From assembly GCA_963682055.1 (NCBI GenBank), contig OY821745.1, positions 25,355,342-25,419,341 on the forward strand: 64,000 bases of DNA, read 5' to 3'. Shown piece after piece: positions 23,029 through 33,430 of the stretch (position 1 is its first letter; every line of letters begins with the position of its first letter). The translations under genes were made by a program, and so were the position numbers. A model generated the notes under the pieces. That model made no database searches. It worked only from the letters and a program-made list of their open reading frames with translations, and had not been told where the DNA came from. The DNA comes from Primula veris (Eukaryota; Streptophyta; Magnoliopsida; Ericales; Primulaceae).

Positions 23029-23292
23029 CTATCTCGAAGCGTCGGATTCTCCCTCAACACCTCGTTCTCTTCGACCAGAGATATCCCTATCTGGATTATT
23101 GCTGATGGCACGTCGGCAATAATCCAGCTCGGACCTTAGCCAAGTTAATTCCCGGACCATCTCGGTATGGTGATAACGCATCACCTTTAACTCCTCCTCA
23201 ACATCCTTCAACAGCTTTAGTGCATGGCCATAAGAGGCTTCAAAAGCCTCCACTTGCAAAGATAAGGCAGATTTGGTGGAAGAACCAGCCAT
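23029..23292 (-). CDS. Antisense coiled-coil mini-gene 3
   Basis: An 87-residue frame from ATG 23292 (MAGSSTKSA...). A TATA box at 23385-23377 lies about 93 bp upstream. The central part is a coiled coil (KLLKDVEEELKVMRYHHTEM) followed by a charged, glycine/arginine-containing tail. An upstream in-frame ATG at 23364 lies between the TATA box and this ATG and may fall in the 5' UTR. The MAG- start resembles the MAS- start of mini-genes 1 and 2. No domain is recognised. Confidence 0.6.
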   Translation of the reverse strand: MAGSSTKSALSLQVEAFEASYGHALKLLKDVEEELKVMRYHHTEMVRELTWLRSELDYCRRAISNNPDRDISGRRERGVEGESDASR

Positions 23293-23376
23293 TTTAAGGA
23301 AGTTATAGGATAAAATTCTGTATATGGCGAAGAAAGATAATGGGGAAATTATGAAGAAACCCATATCTTGAGAGGG

Positions 23377-23385
23377 TATTTATAG
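23377..23385 (-). promoter_or_regulatory. TATA box of antisense mini-gene 3
   Basis: CTATAAATA on the minus strand, followed by a pyrimidine-rich leader to ATG 23292. Confidence 0.55.
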
Positions 23386-23758
23386 ATAAATTAAGGAAGG
23401 TTTAATGTGGGGAATTGCAACCGTTCGTCAAAAGACTATGGAAAACATGGGTAATTGAAAAGATGCGTCTGTTGAGAAGAAACGCTTGGATTCATGCCAG
23501 TATTTAAAGAGGGTAAATTTCAAAAAGCTTCTACACGTGTCATTCTAGGGAAGTGCAATAGTGTTAAGAGATAAAGGATAAGATTTGTGCACAGGGCTCG
23601 AGAAATCCCATTAATTCCTGATACAAAGATTAAGAAGATTAAATGGATAAGATCAAGCACAAGGCTCAAGAAAACCCATTAATGAAGCCACACGTGTGCA
23701 CAGTAAAGAGAAATTGCATTGGGAAAATAAATCATATAAGAACAAGAAAAAGAAGAAT

Positions 23759-23765
23759 TTTTATT
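23759..23765 (-). terminator. Polyadenylation signal, antisense mini-gene 2
   Basis: AATAAAA on the minus strand about 80 bp after the stop codon. It is placed similarly to those of mini-genes 1 and 5. Confidence 0.5.
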
Positions 23766-23842
23766 AATTAAGGGGAACTTCATTACAAGATGTTACTCAA
23801 CAAAAGGACATTACAACATTACAAAAAGAAAGGAAAAGAGAA

Positions 23843-24181
23843 TTATTTTGTAGAAGGGCCAGCTTCATCATCAGGTCTCTTTTTAGACCGAGCATACACT
23901 TCCTTGAGGGCCAATTTATAAGCCTTCTTGGAAGCAATATGCCTGTCTCTAGAGGCCTCGAGCTCTTTGATCCGAGCACGCGCCCAAATATTGTCGATCA
24001 AAGACCTTTGGTATTCCCTCTCCATGGCGTCCAATCGCTCGTCCATTTCAACAGCCCGACGAGCTTCCACTGACAATAAGGCAATCCTCCTCTCAAGAGT
24101 ACGCACTTTCCTAACTTCCTCCTCTAGATGAGCAACATACTTAGGATGGTTGTTACCACTATTTTCACGAGGAGAAGCCAT
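23843..24181 (-). CDS. Antisense coiled-coil mini-gene 2
   Basis: A 112-residue frame from ATG 24181 (MASPRENSGNN...), about 58 bp after the TATA box at 24240-24231. It is predicted coiled coil almost throughout (YVAHLEEEVRKVRTLERRIA, RARIKELEAS). It ends in a lysine-rich helix (KKAYKLALKEVYARSKK) and a PDDEAGPSTK tail. It is clearly homologous to mini-gene 1: MASP start, YVA-LE-EV, RIK-LEAS, K-AYKLA-KE and PDD are shared in order. An AATAAAA signal lies downstream at 23765-23759. An in-frame upstream ATG (24220) is possible but not shared with the paralogue. Function unknown. Confidence 0.7.
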   Translation of the reverse strand: MASPRENSGNNHPKYVAHLEEEVRKVRTLERRIALLSVEARRAVEMDERLDAMEREYQRSLIDNIWARARIKELEASRDRHIASKKAYKLALKEVYARSKKRPDDEAGPSTK

Positions 24182-24230
24182 TTGGTCGTTAATAAAGAAT
24201 AAATTGCACAAAGAAGACAAGGACAGCCTC

Positions 24231-24240
24231 CTTTTATAGG
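24231..24240 (-). promoter_or_regulatory. TATA box of antisense mini-gene 2
   Basis: CCTATAAAAG on the minus strand, about 58 bp before ATG 24181. Mini-gene 1 has the same motif (ttataaaagg) at the same distance. Confidence 0.6.
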
Positions 24241-24396
24241 AAGAAACATGGGGTAGATCAAAGGTCGTCTCGAAAAAAGACTAAACCTCTTGAACTTCCC
24301 AAGAACATTATTGGCTAACTAACGACAGGACGAGTCCAATTAAGTCATTCAATGAGGTATTAAAGAAATAAACAGACAAGAATGAAAATAGGAAAA

Positions 24397-24403
24397 TTTT
24401 ATT
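24397..24403 (-). terminator. Polyadenylation signal, antisense mini-gene 1
   Basis: AATAAAA on the minus strand about 70 bp after the stop codon of mini-gene 1. Confidence 0.5.
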
Positions 24404-24469
24404 AATATTTTTAATAATTCGATTACAATTTGGTGATGACACCCAATACAGAGAAATTACAAAAGCTAA

Positions 24470-24781
24470 TTACTCCGAGGAAGAGCTTTCTTCAACGTCA
24501 TCCGGCCCGGGTTTGGACTGAGCATGCAACTCCTTGAAGGCAAGCTTATAGGCCCTTTTTGCTGCCTTTTGCTTAGCCAGCGAAGCCTCGAGCCTCTTTA
24601 TACGTTCAAAGGCCCAATCCCGATCAGCCATAGTCACATGGTGAGCCGCGTCCATATCAGACAACTTTTTTGTCACGACCGCCAGCTTCCTCTTCATGAC
24701 ACGAGCTTTCTTGACTTCATTCTCCAGATAAGCGACGTAATATGAAGAATTATCTCCAGTAGAATCATGGGGAGAAGCCAT
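24470..24781 (-). CDS. Antisense coiled-coil mini-gene 1
   Basis: A 103-residue frame from ATG 24781 (MASPHDSTGDNS...), about 60 bp after its TATA box (24843-24834). It is coiled coil (YVAYLENEVKKARVMKRKLA, FERIKRLEASLAKQKAAK), then the helix KRAYKLAFKELHAQSK and an acidic serine tail. It is a tandem paralogue of mini-gene 2. It lies closest to the 3' LTR, about 275 bp away. No catalytic motif or known domain is seen; a structural or adaptor role is possible but not shown. Confidence 0.7.
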   Translation of the reverse strand: MASPHDSTGDNSSYYVAYLENEVKKARVMKRKLAVVTKKLSDMDAAHHVTMADRDWAFERIKRLEASLAKQKAAKRAYKLAFKELHAQSKPGPDDVEESSSSE

Positions 24782-24833
24782 TACGTCACAAGCGAAGTGG
24801 TGATGGAATAGATAATTATGGGTAGGGCACTCC

Positions 24834-24843
24834 CTTTTATAAC
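24834..24843 (-). promoter_or_regulatory. TATA box of antisense mini-gene 1
   Basis: TTATAAAAGG on the minus strand, about 60 bp before ATG 24781. Confidence 0.6.
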
Positions 24844-25056
24844 AAGATAAATTTTGGAAAGGTCAAGGGTTTTTATCGAAGAAAGATATCAAGATAGGAC
24901 TTCTTAAATAACCTCAAATGGGCCCCAGGAAACAGTCATAAATTTGTTACATTTTTCGATGAAACATTGGGAACAACAAGACCGAAGTAACACCCTCGAC
25001 AGACCGATCATGACTCCCTCGACATGGAGACCACACCGAGGACGTCAGGGAGCACT

Positions 25057-25621
25057 TGATAGAACATAAAAATTGGACCCGAATATGTCTAGTCGGGTAT
25101 GAATCGACCCACCCATTATTAGAGGGTACCCAAGGCTAAAACTCAAAAACCCATGGTTTAATAGAGCTTTCCTAACAGACCATTATCTATAAAGGTCCAG
25201 CCCAGTAGTAAAGGTCTCCAATGGAAAAGCCCATGAGTTGGCTCCTAAGATGACGACATTTGTCAATATCCTATGAGGCATAATTGTCTATAAATAGCCA
25301 ACTACCCCCCTTAAAAGAAGGACCAGAAAATCTATCCAAAAAATATAGAGAGAAGTAGAGAAAATAGAGAAACTTGTCAGAGCTTATCATATCAAAAAGC
25401 AAACCGAGCAGAGAAAGAACCGAGTACCGAAGAAGAAGGGGAAAGATCAAGATAAAAGATTAAATTATTAATTCGAGCACGAGTGTAATAAGAAAATTGT
25501 AATCCGAGCAAATGCAATTGCAGAGCAATAATAAAGATCAAGAAGTGTTCAATATTTACTGTCAATCATTATATTATTGTTGAAAAGCCTAACGCCACCG
25601 AACAAAGTTATGGCTTTATCA
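25057..25621 (+). repeat. 3' LTR of the Tat element
   Basis: A 565-bp LTR, TGATA...TATCA, with a TATA box at 25289-25297. It differs from the 5' LTR by 10 substitutions and one extra A in a poly-A run. The base run before it (agggag, 25047-25052) is only weakly purine-rich, so the polypurine tract is not convincing. Confidence 0.95.
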
Positions 25622-25925
25622 TATTGTATTTGGCTGCGTAAATAGGAAAATAAGTCGTAAGAAAAATTAAAATAAACTATAAGACAATTTATTTGTAAGT
25701 TATAACTATGTGTAAATTTCTATATATTTTATAATTTTAACGTTTGGTTCGGTTCGGTATTGTACCAAACATATGATATGGATACCGAAACCGAACCGAC
25801 TTTTAAAGTTTGGTTCGGGTGTACCGTACCGAAAAATCGGTATACCGAACTTTCGGTACCAACTTGTTTGGTTCGGTTTGAAAATCGGTCGGTTGGTACA
25901 AATCGGTACAAAAAGTCCATCCTTA

Positions 25926-26172
25926 TAAGAAATAATTGTCTATGTGTGCAAAAAAGAGAAATGGAGAGAAATGAGGACGCGAAATAAGAACTTATTGGAG
26001 GTATTAGTAAAAATGAGAGAGAAAAGAAAGAATAAAATGATTGATTTTCCGTCAGGTAATTTGGTAAACTCAACGTATAAATAGTTCACGTGAGGTTACG
26101 TATGTGTTTCATGTCTATTGACTTGACTATGGTGTCCTAAAACAAAATATTTGTGCAACTTGTTATATTAAA
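25926..26172 (+). repeat. Segmental duplication, copy B, third block
   Basis: Matches about 3188-3440 of copy A, including 'gaacttattggag' and 'ctcaacgtataaatagttca'. The duplicated homology then ends, and the right arm of the Mutator-like element continues on its own. Confidence 0.85.
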
Positions 26173-26439
26173 TCAACTTTTTTGAAACATGTTAAGTCAA
26201 AGTAAATTCGTGACAAAAATCAAGACATTTAAGTGAATTTAGCCCGTAAACACATGCCAGTTAGAAAGGACCGAAGGCTAAGTTTGTTACGACTTATCCC
26301 AAATTGATCTGATATATAATAATTTTAATCTTTTTCGAATATAAAAAATAAAAACTTGCTCAAATTCGTAATTGAACAATGAACATAAGGGATCTGTCTA
26401 CAATTTTCTAAAATAAAAAACATCAAAAAATTAATTAAA

Positions 26440-26548
26440 GGTTAAAAACCCTCCTTAACTCTCTCTCTCTTTCTTACTCTCTCTGCCGCCGTTCACCGCC
26501 GTCACCGCCGCCTCAGATACCGTCAATCACAATAGACTCACCGTTCTC
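26440..26548 (+). promoter_or_regulatory. Probable 5' UTR exon and core promoter of the AATF gene
   Basis: A CT-rich leader (ctctctctctttcttactct) followed by a GC-richer ccgccgtcaccgccg stretch is typical of a plant 5' UTR. The exon could end at 26548 before GTAATTGG. It would be spliced to the acceptor atgcag just before 27482, which leads into the ATG at 27488. No ATG occurs in the leader. This splice is inference. Confidence 0.5.
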
Positions 26549-27487
26549 CGTAATTGGTATCATTTAATATATATATCTCTCTCTCCCTTTTATATTTGCT
26601 CAATTTGTGTTACGGTTTACATGTATTTAATATTTATTCATATATATATACACATACGTGTGTATTCATCTTTATAGTTTTTTATGTGGGTGGTTGTCCA
26701 TTTTTTGATTCAGATATATTATTATTGATTGTAAAGAAATTAGTAAATATGAAGTATATTTATTTATTACTAACTGCTTTGTTAGAAAGTGCTGGTGGTC
26801 TTAGTTATTTATGAATTGAGTTTATCAATTTGCTGCACTAAATTTATCGAGTGAGTTTCTTGCCATTCAATTGATTAAAACTTTTTTTAGTTGCAACTGT
26901 ATTTGGAATTCGATGGGAATTGAAACTTGAACCTATTTTGTATTGTTTTATAACCTGAATAAGATTAGTCTTTAAGATTCTGTAATTAGTCAAATTTTCG
27001 CTTGTAACTTGCAGTTTAAAATTGCAGGTAATTTTTATTTTACTATTAATTTGCTAGTCTAATGTACATCAAACAAGCCTTTTTCCGTGTAAAAGCTGAG
27101 ATCTTTACAACTTGAAAAAGATTAGTATTTAAGAATCTTAAATTAGTCAAATTTTGGATTGAAAGCTCCAGTTTGAATATAGCAGCTATTCTTTTTATTA
27201 TTATTTTGTTGGCTAGTCTAATGTACCGCAAACAAGTTTTTTTTTGGTGTAAAAGATCAGATTTTTAGGCCAGATGACCCTTAGTTCTTTTCCCCTAAAG
27301 TATTAAAAAGTATTTCCCCCGCATTTTTATTTCACCAAATTAATAAATAAAAATGTGGGGTTTCCTCACCATTAAATTAAAAAAAAAGTATTAAAAAGTA
27401 ACTTATATGCTTAAATCTGTAGCCAAACAAGCTTGTAGTTACGTACTTTAATTGTATAGTGGATATGGAAATATAATGCAGGAGATA

Positions 27488-30400
27488 ATGGTGGGTAAAT
27501 TGCAAAAAGGGTGGAGAATCGAGGAACAGGCAGAAGTTAGCTCGGAAGATGAAAGCGGGTCAGAGGAAATGATGAATGTTAGTGTTTCTTGCTCCTGGTT
27601 TATTTGGGCCTAATTGGTGTTTCTTTTTTGGTGTAATGATAAACAAATTGTGGGTTTTACGAACTAGGTGGAGAATGATTCTGAGCACAGCGATGATGAG
27701 TATAGTGATGACTCTGAGGGTGAACAAGAAGATACCATGGAAGAAGATGAAGAACAAGATGGAGATGACGATGGCGATGAAGAAGAAGATGATGATGTAA
27801 ACAACGTTCAACAAAAAGATGCTGAAATGGAAGAGCTTGAGAAAGAATTGAGTAGTATTCGTCATCAGGAACAGTAAGATCTTATTCAACCTCGATACAC
27901 CTTTATCAGTGTTTTTTTTTTTTTTTTGTGTTTAAACCTTTAAGGAATCAACCAAGTTGTGCATCTGTGTAGTTTTTTCAATTGCCTTGAGAAAAATTTG
28001 ACCTTTTCCTATTAAGTTGGAAGTATGTGTACTAGGATGAGAGACTACGCTAACATCAAGATAATTGTTAAATTAGTGGTAATTTTCTGTGATCATTTAG
28101 AAGTTTTATCGTCCATTGGCATCATTTATTAGGGATTGCGCATATTGTAATATTGCATAGACTTTTGTTGGATGCTATAAATAAATTCTTCACTACATCC
28201 TCTCTGTTTTTTGAGTCTGTGATAAATTAGGAGCAAACATGGAATAAAAGATCTCAAGCACATGTAATTTCTGTTAATGCTGTTTTCGTACATCTCTATA
28301 ATCTTTTCAGGGACATCTTGAGGAATCTAAGAAGTAATAACGATGAAGATGTGCTAAAAAGTCAAGCAGTAAAAAACCAGAAGGTACAACCATATATGCT
28401 TTTGTTTTCCACTTTTGATTTTTATTGCCATTTCCCAATATACATGCTATTTTTAGTTCTGTATTCTATTCTTGTTTTATAAATTGAAAATAGAAATACT
28501 GCTGCAGTAGATTTCTCGAATAATTTCCTAGGAATAGTTACATCTATTTTTTGGAGTATGTTTTTAACAAACTTCTTTTGGGTTTTGCTTTATGGAACGA
28601 AGCATTCTGTTTTTTCTGTTTCCGATACTATTAAGTATTGTCGTATGCTAAAACTTTTTTCCTTTTATCTTGTCATTCTAGGCGATGTGGGACAAGACTC
28701 TGGAGCTGCGGTTTTTGCTGCAAAAACCATTTGTTAACACTAATAGACTTCCTAAGGTTTGCTCAGTCAGTCAAACTTCTTGTTTATTCTGATTTTATGT
28801 TCAAATTGTAAAGTTGCTTAACCACAGTGATATGTGTAGGACCCGGTTAAGTCTTTATTTTGTGATACGGATACCAAGGTCGTTGAAGCATATTCAGATC
28901 TAATTTCTTCATCAACGAAAACTTTGGACTCTTTACTGGAATTGCAGGAGGTATGGGTCTTAAAGTAGATCACCTCTTTCCCTTATTCTGGTTTTGAGTT
29001 ATGTAATGTCATCTTACAAATTGATCATCCGTTTTGCAGCTAATACACGTGGCTTACATATCATGTAATTTTTTTTTTTGACAGGCTATACTTGAGAAGA
29101 ATCCATCCATTACACAGGAAGTCTCAAATGGTATTATATTATATTATTTGTATAGCATGCAGTTTGTATCTTGTTTATAGTTATTTATTCAATCCCTCAG
29201 TTTGATTCTTAATACCGTCTAAGCCTGGCTGTCATTTTTTTGTTTACACAATATTGTTGAAATGTTAGGATTAGAACAATATGTCTATACCCGGAACCGG
29301 AAGTGTAACACCAGACCTGCTGGGCTTATTTTTGTATTCACAAGTTTTGCCTTGTTTATAGACAATGAATGGTTTTGCTTATTAGCCTAATAGGACAGTA
29401 CTAATATGATATGTTTACGAAAGTCTAAATTCTAAGTTAACTCTGGCCAAACACCCAAATTTACAGAATCGACTAGAAGCTCAAACAGTGAAGAAGATGA
29501 AGAGTGGTCACGGGTGTCTGAAATGCAATCCAGGTAATCTCCTTGTCTCTATAGTTTTTATCTTTTTTACGTTGGTCTTGGTTGGTTGCAGCTTTTAGGT
29601 TCAGCTTTTTTGCTTAATTTTTGACTTATTAGGTTTTTTCAGCCCTGAAAAAGCAAACAAGCTCATCACCTAACGGACCGAGTTTTTTTCTAAACCTCAT
29701 GGTTCCAGCTTTTTTGCTTGAAAGCTACAACCAAACAAGCCCTTTATTTGTGTTTGTATCATGAGTTCCCTGTAGTTTTATATTACCAAACAAGCACTCC
29801 ATATATTGTATGCATGTATATCACCATAACTCATGAGGCCTTAAATCACTTAAATTTTCTGTCTTGTAGGATAGTTACATTTAGAAATCGGTCAGTAGAT
29901 AAATGGCAGAGAAAGGCACAAGTGACTACTGGCGCGGCTGCCTTTAAAGGAAAGTTGCAAGCTTTTAATCAGGTTTGGCTCATGAATTTCAACAGTTATA
30001 AATTTTACGTGATTAGATGTGATATTATACTCACCTGAATCATTGCATCTTAACAGAATATTAGCGAGCAAGTTGCATCATATATGAGAGATCCAACTAG
30101 GATGGTAAAGGGCATGCAACAGAGCAGGTCCACTGTTGCCATATTTGGCTCTGTAAGTTCTATCTCTTGGCATAACATCGATGTTAAATCAACATGTATA
30201 TATTTTTTGTCTGTGTACTCTTTCTGTGTGGAATAATTTCCATTTCTTTAACGATTTCCCTTTTAAATGCCTAGTAACTGTTGAGATATATGCAGGTTCC
30301 AGATGTCGAGGACGACAAGAAGGAACAGGTATGATGACTAATGAATTAGTATTGACTTCTAAAAAGCATACATGATGATAGCTTTTTCCAGAATGATAAA

Positions 30401-31620
30401 AGAAAAGCCAATGATTAGGAACCTTTTTCTCTTGTATATTTTAGTTGATATCATTTGGTTACTAAATGCAACATCTTCATACCAAAATAGTTGTGTTCCG
30501 ATATTGTTTAATTTTGAATGAAAGCAATGATCTTATTGTGAGCAGGAAACGAAAATGGATGGTGACCCCGAGTTACTGGATGACTCGGATTTCTATCAGC
30601 AATTACTGAAGGAGTTCTTTGAGACCTTTGATCCAACAGCATCTGGTATTGAAAAGAAAATACTGCCTTTTCGGATACTTGTTTATAGGGAAAATATCAG
30701 TTTTCTATATCAAACTATCAGTTACACCGAACTGGTACCCGCAAGACTAGTTGGGTAATTAAAAAGATCACTTTTGTAATTGCCCAACTGGTTTTGCGGG
30801 GTCATTTCTGGGGTCATTTCTAAAGTACAAGTTATTAAGACATTAATTATTTTCCTTTTAACAATTAATACGTCATACTACTAAATTTTACAATTTTTAC
30901 TTTAATCTACATAAAATCCAATAATTGGTGTACACCAACAATTGAGAAAAATTTCACAGTTTAGAAACCAATCTACATATAAAACTGAACAATGAGTACA
31001 CCAACCTACAAAATACACGAAAGCTTAATGTTGGTTTATTAAAAACAAATGTGTAGATTGATGCTTAGACAGAGTCATGATGAAATATTTCGTAATAATA
31101 TTGCTTTAGAGTTGAAACTTGTAATGATGATGTACGAATTATTTATTTTTGTCAAGTTGTCAAGTTTATTGCTATTTTATACTCTTATTGTTATAAACTA
31201 CAATAAGTTGGTGTGCAAAAGTAATGTTTTTCCTTTCTAATACTAAGTAAACATGTTTCTTGTGTTACATTGAAGTATGTGCTTCACTTTACTGATTTTT
31301 TTTATTGATTGATCATACACAGAAACAGCCCTCTATGCTCTAAAGAGAATGCAAACTAAGAAAAGGAAGATTGTGGATCGACGGGCCTCAAAGAGTCGCA
31401 AGATCAGGTGAGTTATGACATTTTCTATGATCAATCAATGATTTAAGGCCTCGTCTAATTAGCTATTAACTACTATATTTTTGTTTTTGCAAGGTATAAT
31501 GTTCATGAAAAGATAGTCAATTTTATGGCTCCTCAGTCGATGAATATTCCCCCGACGGCTCATAAACTATTTGAAAATCTGTTCGGGCTCAAAACCCAGA
31601 ATCCTCTTCCGGTGGAGTAG
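27488..31620 (+). CDS. AATF/Che-1 family protein (ribosome biogenesis, nucleolar), 13 coding exons
   Basis: Coding exons: 27488-27577, 27668-27873, 28311-28383, 28682-28756, 28840-28950, 29085-29130, 29467-29533, 29870-29972, 30057-30152, 30296-30328, 30546-30645, 31323-31407, 31494-31620. All introns are GT-AG and phases agree, giving 403 residues with no stop. The N-terminal third is highly acidic (Asp/Glu runs, residues about 30-80). The AATF leucine-zipper-type domain spans about 119-240 (VKNQKAMWDKTLELRFLLQK, then WQRKAQVTTGAAA). The TRAUB domain lies at about 310-390 (DDSDFYQQLLKEFFE, VDRRASKSRKIRYNVHEKIV). The family acts in the small-subunit processome and nucleolar rRNA maturation. 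The gene looks intact. Human AATF is longer, mainly at the N-terminus. Confidence 0.93.
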
Positions 31621-32061
31621 CACATAATTACTTGACCATCCATGTACAAGTTCATGAAGCATATCATGATATTTGTGATCTTATTTATTAAGATTGTCAA
31701 GAATGCAACCTAGGATTGTACTGTTCGTAGATGTTTTTATGTCTTATTTCTCTATTAGATGGTATACAGCTCCTCCAGTTTTATGTATACGTTTTATGTT
31801 TCATTCAGTCCATGAATTTTGGTTCTGCGGTATGTTAGATCAAGACTTCGGCTTCAAAATATAAACCATACTGTGGCAATTTGTGCTGGATTTAGTGTCA
31901 AGATAAGAAAGAAAAGTTGATTGTCCAATAAAAATTGGAAGAACATACTTCCTCTAATGCTCAATATATAAATAAATAGTTCATACGATTGAAGTTTATT
32001 CTAGTAAAACATTTACAATTGTCAGAATTTGGTTGCGCCGGCTGTGATATGGGGAAGTCTC
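31621..32061. other. Shared 3' region of two convergent genes
   Basis: Contains the AATF 3' UTR on the plus strand and, from about 31990, the 3' UTR of the convergent minus-strand gene ending at 32062. No other coding frame is seen. Confidence 0.5.
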
Positions 32062-32125
32062 TTAAATACGATAATGCTTCAATGCTAGCTCTTGTGATCT
32101 TGCCAAGGCCCAAGGGGATGCAAAC
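32062..32125 (-). CDS. Last coding exon of an unidentified minus-strand gene
   Basis: The exon starts after a strong acceptor (tctttttag). Joined to the exon at 49905-49856, the split codon AG|G gives Arg and the reading continues FASPWALARSQELALKHYRI, then TAA at 32064-32062. The protein is not recognised. The join is supported by phase agreement. Subtracting the nested transposons leaves a normal intron of about 130 bp. The gene converges on AATF. Confidence 0.5.
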
Positions 32126-33430
32126 CTAAAAAGATAAGAGTAGCTTTTAGCTAAATGTTTTTAGCTGTTTTCTTTGGGTTAATTGTTGTTTTAGGCACTA
32201 TACTCGTCATGTTTTGCGTTTGAGCCTAGATTTTTCTACTACACTTTTTCTAAAAAAAACGCACAAACCGTAGATTAAATGTACTGTTTGCAGTGATTCA
32301 GTGCAAACCGTAGATTTTTTTACATACCGTAGATTAAATCTACGGTTTTGCAGAAGTTTTCAGAAATTGTAGAACAGTCCCTGTATTTCGTAAAAACTGC
32401 ATGGTCCTATCAATAAAAATACTGAATATTTTTTTTAAATTAAGCATGAATTATTTTTATAAAAAACTAAATGGCATATTTCTAAAAATATACATAAAAT
32501 AAAAATAATTTTTTAATAAAATACTAAATCTTTTAAACATGAATATTTTATAATTAGTTGAAATATTGGTTATATCAATAAAAAGACTTCAATTTTAAAC
32601 ATGAATGTTTTATAATTAATTGATAGTTTTTTTAGTTTATTAGAGTTGTAATATTGTTTATATCAATAAAAATACTCCAATTTTAAAAACTAAACATGAT
32701 TTTTTTTTTTAATTAAAGATGAATGTTTTTATAAAAAACTAAATGTCTTACTCTTAAAAATATACATAAAATAAAAATAATTTTTTTATAAAATACTAAA
32801 TCTTTTAGACATGATTATTTTTATATATAAATTTGGTCAATTCTAACAATCTCTCAAAATAAACACAAAATTTAGACAAATTTACCCCAAAAAAATTGAT
32901 TTTACAAATTTCACGTTTTTGGTTCATCATATTACCTTTTTGTGAAGTGTATAAATTGAGATTTATTGATCATTTTAATTTCACTCTTTTTTCAAGTTTT
33001 AGTAGGTGAAGTAAGAAATACGAAACAGTTGAAATAATATATTTTCATATACATACGTGATAGTTTTCAGAACTCCAATATGATAATATTGGTTTGTTTT
33101 TCAACACTTGAATAACTTAATATGAAAGATTAACTAAATCGTCAATTTGGTGATAATCGTCAATATGCAAACATTGACTAAATTTCATAAAACATATTAG
33201 TTAAACATGATACATCACATAATTTTATTTGAGTCTCATCAAAAGAAGTTTACAAAAACTTGGAAAAAAGAGTACTCTACATAAAAATAATAATAAAAAA
33301 ACTAATTATGGACTTGATACGTTTATAGCATCTTCTTCATTTAGGATTTGTTTTTCCGATTGTCTTTCTAGCGCTATGTATAAGTTGAAATTTGCTCAAA
33401 AAAGTTTCTTCCATGGCTCAGCAGCCTCAG

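Larger units (their letters stand above)
8802..25621 (+). mobile_element. Ty3/gypsy retrotransposon, Tat lineage, 16.8 kb, with antisense genes
   Basis: Complete element with two LTRs (TGATA...TATCA), a perfect 5-bp target duplication tattg (8797-8801 and 25622-25626), a primer-binding site, and gag, protease, reverse transcriptase, RNase H, a second RNase H and integrase in that order. The second, archaeal-type RNase H before integrase is the signature of the Tat lineage. LTR comparison gives 10 substitutions and one 1-bp indel over about 564 bp (1.8%). All gag-pol genes carry stops or frameshifts, so this copy cannot be autonomous. The 9.7 kb between pol and the 3' LTR holds tandem repeats and minus-strand genes. 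Confidence 0.95.
8439..25925 (+). mobile_element. hAT-like non-autonomous element, split by the gypsy element
   Basis: Flanked by a perfect 8-bp duplication taagaaat (8431-8438 and 25926-25933), the hallmark length of the hAT superfamily. The ends are tagggg(t)gg on the left and ccatcctta on the right, imperfect inverted repeats. Both arms are dense in cggttcgg, gtaccga and their complements. Without the gypsy element it is about 660 bp and has no coding capacity. Copy A of the duplication shows the empty site near 3186-3196. Confidence 0.85.
7815..26250 (+). mobile_element. Mutator-like inverted-repeat element (copy B), outer level of a three-level nest
   Basis: The left arm (about 7850-8000) and right arm (about 26080-26225) are inverted repeats. 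Both carry 'cttgatttttgtcacgaatt' and then 'caagtcaat' and 'cacgtga' words in mirrored order. Once the hAT-like insertion is removed, the element is roughly 0.95 kb. Its centre contains a short stretch (about 8160-8240) that reads like a scrap of coding sequence but is not recognisable. Exact ends and target duplication were not resolved. Confidence 0.6.

Noticed and set aside
25047..25056. Polypurine tract of the Tat element
   Set aside because: Only agggag is purine, followed by cact before the LTR. Too weak to annotate as a separate feature.
27560..27889. Minus-strand hydrophobic frame over AATF exon 2
   Set aside because: Shadow of the Asp/Glu-rich coding run; GAT/GAA codons read as Ile/Phe on the other strand.
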